Below the pieces are notes generated by a model. The model did no database searches, was not told the origin of the DNA, and saw only the letters and a list, made by a program, of their open reading frames with translations. A program made the translations under genes and the position numbers. DNA of 5,037 nucleotides from Paracoccaceae bacterium (GTDB lineage Bacteria; Pseudomonadota; Alphaproteobacteria; Rhodobacterales; Rhodobacteraceae), in contig JAPOSK010000405.1 in NCBI GenBank assembly GCA_026709725.1, positions 1 to 5,037 of the forward strand. Reading direction: 5' to 3'. Position 1 is the stretch's first letter. Each line of letters opens with the position of its first letter. Of this stretch, positions 1-5,037 are shown one piece after another.

Positions 1-419
1 TTCTGTCCTGACAAAGGCCCACTGACGCAGCCTGTGATTTGCAGCAATCCCTGAACAGGCAATTGAATGTTTCAGTGGCCTGCCCCTGATCACCTGCTTT
101 TCCTCAGGGCTGTGGATTTTCATCTGCCGGATCATCTCATGGAGGAGGTGGTCCCCGACAAGGGATTTGCCGGCCCGGACCAGATGCCGGGGACCTCCTG
201 AAGAGACCCTGGACACGATCACGCCATGACGGGAGAACCATGACATCATTCCATGGGTCAGGCTGCGACCCCACCGGCTCTGTCGTGCACCTGAAGACAT
301 GGAGCGTCATGGCACTCATGGCAGAGTGGACAGGACGGGCTGGATACTGGCGGAATCATGATTGCCTGATTTACACTCCCTGGCAGGTGTGGACAGGTTT
401 GACAGGCAGATGGCGTGAA
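1..419. other. Unassigned region downstream of lolD, no recognised gene
   Basis: No protein family could be recognised here on either strand, and no tRNA-like or rRNA-like sequence was seen. A minus-strand frame is free of stops from 306 to the left edge (about 102 codons). Its first ATG is at 298-300, with further ATGs at 247-249 and 244-246. None has a Shine-Dalgarno-like sequence in front, and the conceptual product, which includes the stretch DHLLHEMIRQMKIHS, is not familiar. A plus-strand frame at 67-201 (44 codons) is also open and overlaps it. No GC-rich hairpin followed by a T-run was found after the lolD stop, so transcription may continue leftward. A 10-bp palindrome, AATCATGATT, lies at 354-363. 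The stretch could be a leader or spacer before a gene outside the window, a decayed gene, or the 5' part of an unknown gene. Confidence 0.6.
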
Positions 420-1145
420 TCATTCAATGTCTGGGGGAGCCGTCCCGGACCATCCTGTCTGCGAATCCGATAGGAGAATGCCTCCCTGCAGACGAACAAT
501 GCGGTCTGTGCGTGCCGCGAGTTCGGTGTTATGGGTCGCAATGAGGGCCGAACACCCGCGCTCACGCAGACGCTCGGTCATGAGGGTAAAGACGGTCACG
601 GCTGTCTCGCCGTCGAGATTGCCGGTGGGTTCATCCGCCAGAACCAGATGGGGGCGGTTGGCCAGGGCGCGACAGACAGCCACCCGCTGCTGTTCGCCGC
701 CTGAAAGTGTTGCGGGGCGGTGGTGCTGTCGGGCTTCAAGACCGACAGCGGTCAGGAGACTGACGGCATGATCCTGTGCGAGTGCATGGCGTTGCCCTGC
801 AGCAATCTGGGGAAGAATCACATTCTCAAGTGCAGAGAATTCGGGCAGGAGGTGATGGAACTGGAACACCATGCCGATTGTCTGCTGACGGATGCGGGTC
901 TTCGTGGAATCGGAAGCCGCATGACAGTTGATCCCGTCGATGGTGATGGTGCCCGAATCGGCATGTTCCAGAAGACCGGCAATATGAAGGAGGCTTGATT
1001 TTCCGGCCCCTGATGGTGCCACAAGTCCGACGATCTCACCGGGAGCAATGGTGAGCGACAGCATCGAGAGAACAGGAACCGCGTTGGGTCTGCCCGGATT
1101 GTAACTCTTGCAAATGTCAGCAAGCGACAGAACGGGCCCACTCAT
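420..1145 (-). CDS. lolD: Lipoprotein-releasing ABC transporter, ATP-binding subunit LolD
   Basis: LolD is the cytoplasmic ATPase that powers release of mature lipoproteins from the inner membrane to the periplasmic carrier LolA, working as a dimer on the LolC/E-type permease. All ABC ATPase motifs are visible. Numbered from the upstream ATG at 1175, they are Walker A APSGAGKS at 53-60, Q-loop Gln105 in VFQFHHLLPEF, signature LSGGEQQR at 157-164, Walker B LVLADE at 177-182, D-loop GNLD at 185-188 and H-loop His215 in ATHN. The phrases LLHIAGLLE and HHLLPEFSALENV are typical of LolD rather than of other MacB-like ATPases, and the adjacent lolC supports this. Two starts are possible. The ATG at 1145 gives 241 residues and has AGGGAG just upstream. 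The ATG at 1175 gives 251 residues, overlaps the lolC stop by 8 nt and has no clear Shine-Dalgarno. The first is preferred. The gene appears intact and close to the usual family length of about 230 residues. Confidence 0.95.
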   Translation of the reverse strand: MSGPVLSLADICKSYNPGRPNAVPVLSMLSLTIAPGEIVGLVAPSGAGKSSLLHIAGLLEHADSGTITIDGINCHAASDSTKTRIRQQTIGMVFQFHHLLPEFSALENVILPQIAAGQRHALAQDHAVSLLTAVGLEARQHHRPATLSGGEQQRVAVCRALANRPHLVLADEPTGNLDGETAVTVFTLMTERLRERGCSALIATHNTELAARTDRIVRLQGGILLSDSQTGWSGTAPPDIE

Positions 1146-1148
1146 GCT

Positions 1149-1154
1149 CTCCCT
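1149..1154 (-). promoter_or_regulatory. Shine-Dalgarno sequence for lolD
   Basis: The minus strand reads AAAGGGAGAGC directly before the ATG at 1143-1145, so a GGAG core sits three bases from the start. This decides for the 241-residue LolD over the longer version starting at 1175, whose upstream sequence (GGCCTGGCGATCCGCT) has no good match. Translational coupling from the lolC stop 22 nt upstream is also possible. Confidence 0.5.
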
Positions 1155-1167
1155 TTGTGTGGACTGT

Positions 1168-2475
1168 TCACTCATAGCGGATCGCCAGGCCGGGGGGCAT
1201 GCGGGCTGCCCGCAAGGCCGGGATTACGGAAGCGACAAAGGTCAGGGCAAGGGCAAGTCCGGAAGCGGCAAGAATGTCCGCGGTCCTGATTTCTGCCGGG
1301 AGACTGGCCAAAAGCCTAACCTCGGGATCCCAGACCTCTCCTTCAGCCAGCCAGTTCACAGCATCGAAGATCGGGTCGATGTAGATGGCGAAGAGGCAGC
1401 CCGCCAGAAGCCCGAGAATGGTGCCGGTGATGCCGATGATGGCGCCGACCAGAAAAAAGATGCGGATGATTGATCCGCGCGTAAGGCCGATCGCGCGCAG
1501 GATTCCAATGGTCGCCGACTTGTTTTTTATCAGCATGATCAGACCGGAAATGATGTTTGATGTTGCCACGAGCACCAGGATCGACATCAGGATGAACATC
1601 AGATTGTCCTCCATCTGCAGTGCCTGCAGAAAGGCTCCTGACGAATCCTTCCATGTCCAGGTGAAATACGCATTCCCGGCGCGTTCCTGAAGCGTGGGAG
1701 CAAGGGCATCCACAGATTCCGGATCATCAAGCGTGATGGCAATCTCATTGATTGTCGACTTGTGGCCCAGAAATTTCTGGGCCTCGGCGAGGGGCAGGTA
1801 GGCACGGGTATTATCAATATCATAACGGCCGGCACTGAAGATGAAGGTTACCTCATACGCATTGATCCGGGGAGCTGCACCGAAGGGGGTCTGAACGCCG
1901 GTCGGCGAGACCAGCCGGATTGTCTCACCAAGACCGACACCGAGAGTCCGGGCAAGCCCCTCGCCGACGGCAATCCCATCCTTCAGGGAATCGAGAGATC
2001 CGATGGTTGCATGCGAACTGTCCCGGCCTTCTGAAGTCCCGCCAATAATTGGCAGCGCAGTCATGGCGGCAATGGGCATGCCATAAAGATCGACACCTGC
2101 ATTCGCGATCCCGGAAGTGCCAATGACCTGTGCGCGGACCTGTGGGACCGCCCGGATGACACCGGGCAGATCTGCAAGTTCAGCGATAAGCTGTGCATCG
2201 GGATGGATGGCTCGGACACGATTGCCACGATCATCGACGGTCACATGGGGATGGAGAGTTGCATGGGCGTTGGCCCCGATGATTGTGGTGACAAAGTTTG
2301 TCCGATAGCCTGAACGCACAGCAAGGGTTGCGACGAGTGCAAAGACTGCGATTGTGATCCCGAGGATCGAAATCAGCGACATCAGACTGATGCCACCCTC
2401 GCTGCGACGGGCCAGCAGGAACCGTCGGGCAATGTGCCACTCATATCCGGCAAAGGGCACTGGGGGCACCTTCAT
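1168..2475 (-). CDS. lolC: Lipoprotein-releasing ABC transporter, permease subunit LolC/LolE family
   Basis: This is the inner-membrane permease that takes up outer-membrane lipoproteins and hands them to LolA, driven by LolD. The 435-residue product has the family layout. An N-terminal EWHIARRFLLARR amphipathic stretch (about 12-24) is followed by TM1 (about 32-54), a large periplasmic domain (about 55-290), and three further membrane segments (about 292-316, 335-363 and 398-420). Strong family signatures are NIISGLIMLIKNKSATIGIL (307-326), LRAIGLTRGSIIRIFF (326-341) and the C-terminal AIRYE. Many alphaproteobacteria have a single LolC/E-type (LolF-like) permease acting as a homodimer, and only one is seen here, so lolC is the conventional name and does not exclude the LolE role. 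The frame extends upstream to an ATG at 2601, but that would overlap proS by more than 100 nt and add an unrelated tail of about 42 residues. The ATG at 2475, 22 nt after the proS stop, is preferred although its Shine-Dalgarno is poor, which suggests coupling to proS translation. Confidence 0.93.
   Translation of the reverse strand: MKVPPVPFAGYEWHIARRFLLARRSEGGISLMSLISILGITIAVFALVATLAVRSGYRTNFVTTIIGANAHATLHPHVTVDDRGNRVRAIHPDAQLIAELADLPGVIRAVPQVRAQVIGTSGIANAGVDLYGMPIAAMTALPIIGGTSEGRDSSHATIGSLDSLKDGIAVGEGLARTLGVGLGETIRLVSPTGVQTPFGAAPRINAYEVTFIFSAGRYDIDNTRAYLPLAEAQKFLGHKSTINEIAITLDDPESVDALAPTLQERAGNAYFTWTWKDSSGAFLQALQMEDNLMFILMSILVLVATSNIISGLIMLIKNKSATIGILRAIGLTRGSIIRIFFLVGAIIGITGTILGLLAGCLFAIYIDPIFDAVNWLAEGEVWDPEVRLLASLPAEIRTADILAASGLALALTFVASVIPALRAARMPPGLAIRYE
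1764..1783. repeat. Perfect 20-bp palindrome inside lolC
   Basis: GGCCCAGAAATTTCTGGGCC reads the same on both strands, with no mismatch and no spacer. It encodes the AQKFLG part of the LolC segment PLAEAQKFLG (about residues 228-237), where an EAQ-like motif is usual for the family. The codons may therefore make the symmetry by chance. A role as a protein-binding site or mRNA hairpin is only an inference. Confidence 0.85.
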
Positions 2476-2497
2476 ATCCAGGAGCGGGAGGTTGTCT

Positions 2498-3844
2498 TCA
2501 TACCGGTGGCAGACCGATCCGGTCGGCGAGGTGACGGGCCGCGGTCTCATGGGGATGAGAGCTGCGTATTCCACTGGCGCGTTCGGTGAACTCAACCTCA
2601 CCCCCGGCCAGGCTGCGTGGCCCGACCGCGACCATCCACGGGAGGCCGATCAGTGTCATCGAGGCAAATTGGGCTCCAGGCGATTCGTCACGATCATCGT
2701 AGAGAACCTCAAGGCCAAGACCGGCAAGCTCCCTGTAGAGCTGTTCGCAGGTGGTTCTGCACCCGGTGTCGTTGTGAGCCAGATTGACCAGTCCGACCTG
2801 GAAGGGCGCAACGGAGAGCGGCCAGCGGATCCCCCTGTCGTCATGATGAGCCTCAATGATGGCACCGACAAGGCGCGAGACCCCGATACCGTGTGATCCC
2901 ATATGGACGGGAACAGATTGGCCGGCAGCATTGGTGACAGTCGCTCCCATCACCTCGGAATACTTGGTCCCGAAGTAAAAAATCTGACCCACTTCGATGG
3001 CACGGGATTCGACCCGGCGCCCGGCGGGAACCCTGTCGGCAAAAACGGTGGCATCATGCGTCTCCTCGGTCCGGGCATAGGGGGTGGTCCATTCTGCAAC
3101 AACCGCGGCGCATCTGTCATGCGAATCGTAGTCGATGGCGGCATCCTTGAGTTTGAGATCAAGTATGGCCGCATCATAGTGGACCCGGGATTCCCCCGTC
3201 GATGCCAGGACCAGAAACTCATGGCTGTGATTGCCACCGATCGGACCGGTATCCGCCCGCATTGGAATCGCCTGCAATCCCAGACGTTCATAGGTCCTGA
3301 GATAGGAGACCATATGCCTGTTGTAGGCATGAATGGCTTCGTCCTGATCAACATCGAAATTGTAACCGTCCTTCATGAGGAACTCCCGGCCCCGCATGAC
3401 GCCGTATCGGGGCCTGATCTCATCACGGAATTTCCACTGAACATGGAAGAGGGTCAGCGGCAGGTCGCGATAGGAATGGACATGCTCCCGAAATATGTCC
3501 GTGATCATCTCCTCATTGGTCGGACCATAGAGCAGCTTGCGGTCGTGACGGTCGGTGATACGCAGCATTTCCTCGCCATAGTCACTGTAACGACCGGATT
3601 CTTCCCATAGGGTCGCCGGCTGGAGGGTGGGCATCAGCATCGGCAGATGACCGGCCCGGGTCTGTTCCTCAACAACAATCCGTTCAATCTTCTGCATGAC
3701 CCGCAGACCAAGCGGGAGCCATGAATAGATTCCCGCAGCGGCCTGCCTGATCATGCCCGCCCGCATCATCAGCTGATGGCTGGCGATCTGCGCGTCCGAC
3801 GGAACCTCTTTCAGCAGAGGCAGAAAATAGCGTGTCATGCGCAT
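2498..3844 (-). CDS. proS: Prolyl-tRNA synthetase, short alphaproteobacterial type
   Basis: ProRS is a class II aminoacyl-tRNA synthetase that attaches proline to tRNA-Pro in the cytoplasm. Numbered from the first ATG at 3850, class II motif 1 lies around [19 protein letters not shown] (38-56). The family TNEE is at 111-114. Motif 2 is [20 protein letters not shown] (141-160), the proline-pocket region is [11 protein letters not shown] (202-212) and motif 3 is [11 protein letters not shown] (317-327). The C-terminal anticodon-binding domain starts near [13 protein letters not shown] (343-355) and includes [13 protein letters not shown] (384-396). Only about 75 residues separate the SHEF segment from the [15 protein letters not shown] block, so the roughly 180-residue INS editing domain of the E. 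coli enzyme is missing. The total of 448-450 residues fits the short form common in alphaproteobacteria. Three in-frame ATGs (3850, 3844, 3838) open the gene. A GGAG lies 2, 8 and 14 nt before them respectively, so 3844 is the best start. lolC follows after 22 nt. Confidence 0.96.
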   Translation of the reverse strand: MRMTRYFLPLLKEVPSDAQIASHQLMMRAGMIRQAAAGIYSWLPLGLRVMQKIERIVVEEQTRAGHLPMLMPTLQPATLWEESGRYSDYGEEMLRITDRHDRKLLYGPTNEEMITDIFREHVHSYRDLPLTLFHVQWKFRDEIRPRYGVMRGREFLMKDGYNFDVDQDEAIHAYNRHMVSYLRTYERLGLQAIPMRADTGPIGGNHSHEFLVLASTGESRVHYDAAILDLKLKDAAIDYDSHDRCAAVVAEWTTPYARTEETHDATVFADRVPAGRRVESRAIEVGQIFYFGTKYSEVMGATVTNAAGQSVPVHMGSHGIGVSRLVGAIIEAHHDDRGIRWPLSVAPFQVGLVNLAHNDTGCRTTCEQLYRELAGLGLEVLYDDRDESPGAQFASMTLIGLPWMVAVGPRSLAGGEVEFTERASGIRSSHPHETAARHLADRIGLPPV

Positions 3845-3850
3845 GCGCAT
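3837..3850 (-). repeat. Repeated in-frame ATG codons forming a palindrome at the proS start
   Basis: The minus strand reads ATGCGCATGCGCAT, a perfect 14-bp palindrome that contains two ATGCGC units and the beginning of a third ATG, all in the proS frame. It makes the true start uncertain by up to four codons (MRMRM). It could also fold or pair between transcripts at the initiation site. Whether it has any function is unknown. Confidence 0.8.
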
Positions 3851-3852
3851 CT

Positions 3853-3856
3853 CTCC
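3853..3856 (-). promoter_or_regulatory. Shine-Dalgarno sequence for proS
   Basis: GGAG within AATTGGAGAG on the minus strand is the only good ribosome-binding match before proS. Its distance is 2 nt to the first ATG, 8 nt to the second (3844) and 14 nt to the third (3838). Normal spacing favours the second ATG as the main start. Confidence 0.6.
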
Positions 3857-3878
3857 AATTCGTGCGTGATCACAACAT

Positions 3879-3896
3879 ATGTCCTGATCAGGATAT
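3879..3896. promoter_or_regulatory. Palindrome in the ppx-proS gap, possible operator
   Basis: TCCTGATCAGGA (3882-3893) is a perfect 12-bp palindrome. With one mismatched pair it extends to 18 bp (ATGTCCTGATCAGGATAT). It ends at the stop codon of the upstream phosphatase gene and lies about 30 nt before the proS Shine-Dalgarno. A second, smaller palindrome, GTGATCAC, is at 3866-3873, sharing the TGATCA core, with core starts 18 nt apart. The stem without a spacer and the lack of a following T-run argue against an intrinsic terminator. An operator site is possible but unproven; no clear -35/-10 pair was found nearby. Confidence 0.35.
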
Positions 3897-5037
3897 CATG
3901 GTGCCGTGGTGGTGACCCGCGGCTTGCAGGACATGGCTGCCGCAAGCGCATGAAACCGTTCCATCGCAACCTCGCCAAGTATGTATTCAAGCGATTGCGG
4001 CAATTCCAGAATCAACTCGCCTTTCCGCGGCTTGAACCTGAGACTGCCGAGACTGTCCGGTGAGCCCACTGTCAGCATCGCCGCAAAGCGAATGGCCTTG
4101 CCGATCATCGCCGCCTGTTCCTTTTCCTGACTGGTCAGCAGTTTCAGCATGCCCCTGGCATAGGCCGGCAGATCAGAGTTCTTGTAGCGATTGTAGAGTG
4201 CAAAGGCGAGAAAGACCCGTCCGGAATGATCAATCCCGCCGAGACTGGCCCGGGTGGCAAAATCAAAACAGGAGACAGCCCGATAGTCCGGATGCGCCCG
4301 CCACGAGACATCGTGCAGGATGCAGGCGGCCCGGATCAGGCGTTTCCGATCTCCGGAGCAGGACCTGAACAATGGCTTGATGAAGGTGAAGAGGACACTG
4401 CCATAGCCCGGAATCCGGGATGCGGTGTATTCAGCATGTAGGCAGGCCTCGATCAGCGGATCGCGCCTGCGCAGTTTGCCCGGCATGTTTTCGTAGAGGA
4501 CGCCCTCACGGATTCCATAGGCCGAGACGACGATCTCATCGGTTCGAAAATCCTCCATCATGACCCTGAGGATGCGCGCGGCAATCGGCAGAAGTTTCAG
4601 GCGTTCCGATGCGACATCAAACCGCTCCAAACAATTGTTTCTGGCGGCCTTCTCAATCGATGCCAGCGTCTTGATCAGCGATGATTTCGGCATGGCGTAC
4701 TCGTTCATCACCCGCAACGGGTAGTGCCGTCGGGACATGTCGATCTTGGCAATGGAACGCCAGGAACCGCCGACGAGAAAGAGCGACCGGTAGGGACCCG
4801 CAAACGATGTCCGAATCATGTCGATCTGCTCCTGGATTGCGCCCGTCAGTGCCCCGGCATCCATGGGCTGATCAAAAAGCATGGGGCCAAGCGGTGCCGA
4901 GAGACAGAACCCGATCCGGCCCCTGCAGACCTCGGCCATCTCCATGGATGCGCCACCGATGTCGCAGACCAGCCCGTCCGCCTCGGGCCAGCCGAGCAGA
5001 ACCCCCTGCGCTGCCAGCCACGCCTCCTCAATGCCAC
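3896..5037 (-). CDS. ppx: Ppx/GppA-family phosphatase (exopolyphosphatase-like), 5' end outside the window
   Basis: This family hydrolyses terminal phosphates of inorganic polyphosphate or of pppGpp. The visible 379 codons are the C-terminal part; the ASKHA-fold N-terminus lies beyond the right edge. The reading frame continues upstream of the ATG at 4945 without a stop, and that upstream part is clearly family sequence, so 4945 is not the real start. Numbered from the first complete codon, GIEEAWLAAQGVL (1-13) holds the conserved glutamate region, and DIGGAS (25-30) is the second phosphate-binding loop, normally DxGGGS. VGGSW (88-92) and SAYGIREGVL (171-180) are further family blocks. The C-terminal region has LHDVSWRAHPDYR (240-252) and GIDHSGR (267-273), typical of the alphaproteobacterial form with an HD-like domain. 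The protein is expected to be cytoplasmic. Ppx versus GppA activity cannot be decided from sequence, so the symbol is tentative. The stop is about 45 nt before proS. Confidence 0.88.
   Translation of the reverse strand, partial: GIEEAWLAAQGVLLGWPEADGLVCDIGGASMEMAEVCRGRIGFCLSAPLGPMLFDQPMDAGALTGAIQEQIDMIRTSFAGPYRSLFLVGGSWRSIAKIDMSRRHYPLRVMNEYAMPKSSLIKTLASIEKAARNNCLERFDVASERLKLLPIAARILRVMMEDFRTDEIVVSAYGIREGVLYENMPGKLRRRDPLIEACLHAEYTASRIPGYGSVLFTFIKPLFRSCSGDRKRLIRAACILHDVSWRAHPDYRAVSCFDFATRASLGGIDHSGRVFLAFALYNRYKNSDLPAYARGMLKLLTSQEKEQAAMIGKAIRFAAMLTVGSPDSLGSLRFKPRKGELILELPQSLEYILGEVAMERFHALAAAMSCKPRVTTTAP

Noticed and set aside
67..201. Plus-strand open frame of 44 codons
   Set aside because: It is short, has no Shine-Dalgarno or recognisable product, and lies antisense to the open minus frame. 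The two share codon register, so one can be a shadow of the other.
137..319. Minus-strand open frame of 60 codons
   Set aside because: The product ends in a proline-rich low-complexity tail, has no recognisable motif, and overlaps the longer open minus frame in another register.
330..419. Possible intrinsic terminator after lolD
   Set aside because: No GC-rich stem with a following T-run was found on the minus strand. Only short repeats of GGACAGG/GACAGG and a 10-bp AT-rich palindrome are present.
240..473. Plus-strand open frame of 77 codons with a GGGAG five or so bases before its ATG
   Set aside because: It is antisense to the 3' end of lolD, has a Trp- and Arg-rich composition with no family likeness, and lacks other support. 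The ribosome-binding match alone is weak evidence.
994..1017. LolD Walker A starting with Ala instead of Gly (APSGAGKS)
   Set aside because: The P-loop consensus allows Ala or Gly at this position, and this form is familiar in alphaproteobacterial LolD. It is not a defect.
2476..2601. N-terminal extension of LolC to the ATG at 2601
   Set aside because: It would overlap the conserved proS 3' end by over 100 nt and add about 42 residues unlike any LolC. The family homology begins near the ATG at 2475.
2354..2896. Plus-strand open frame of 180 codons across the lolC-proS junction
   Set aside because: It is antisense to two confident genes and shows no domain or start signal.
2903..3610. Long plus-strand open frame of 235 codons opposite proS
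   Set aside because: It lies wholly within the well-supported proS gene. Its length follows from codon bias on the opposite strand, and the product resembles no protein family.
4846..5037. Minus-strand open frame of 63 codons at the right edge
   Set aside because: It is a frame-shifted shadow of the Ppx/GppA gene, whose true frame carries the conserved EEAWLAAQGVL and DIGGAS motifs.

Overview
The window looks like a piece of an alphaproteobacterial chromosome with moderately high GC. The main reasons are a short prolyl-tRNA synthetase without the large editing insertion, an Ppx/GppA-like phosphatase of the alphaproteobacterial type with a C-terminal HD-like region, and the order proS-lolC-lolD. 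Rhodospirillales/Acetobacterales-like lineages are plausible from memory of such gene orders, but no rRNA or other marker fixes the taxon.

All four confident genes lie on the minus strand, so transcription runs from right to left. At the right edge is a 5'-truncated Ppx/GppA phosphatase gene (3896-5037). After a short gap of about 45-51 nt, rich in palindromes, comes proS (about 2498-3844). After 22 nt comes lolC, the inner-membrane permease of the lipoprotein-releasing ABC transporter (1168-2475). lolD, its ATPase, follows either 22 nt after lolC (start at 1145, with a visible Shine-Dalgarno) or overlapping it by 8 nt (start at 1175). The tight spacing suggests one operon, at least for proS-lolC-lolD. 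LolC and LolD form one machine that extracts mature lipoproteins from the inner membrane for delivery to the outer membrane. ProRS charges tRNA-Pro. The phosphatase probably acts on polyphosphate or (p)ppGpp-type substrates. Their linkage looks like housekeeping rather than a dedicated pathway.

The left 419 nt, downstream of lolD, contain no gene I recognise, no tRNA and no convincing intrinsic terminator. A minus-strand frame stays open from about 306 off the left edge, but it lacks a clear ribosome binding site and resembles no family I know. It is kept as an unassigned candidate.

I saw no CRISPR array, insertion sequence, phage gene, toxin-antitoxin or defence system. The most unusual items are small: a perfect 20-bp palindrome inside lolC, a cluster of palindromes at the ppx-proS junction, and a repeated in-frame ATG at the start of proS. 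I do not think the window holds a new biological system.
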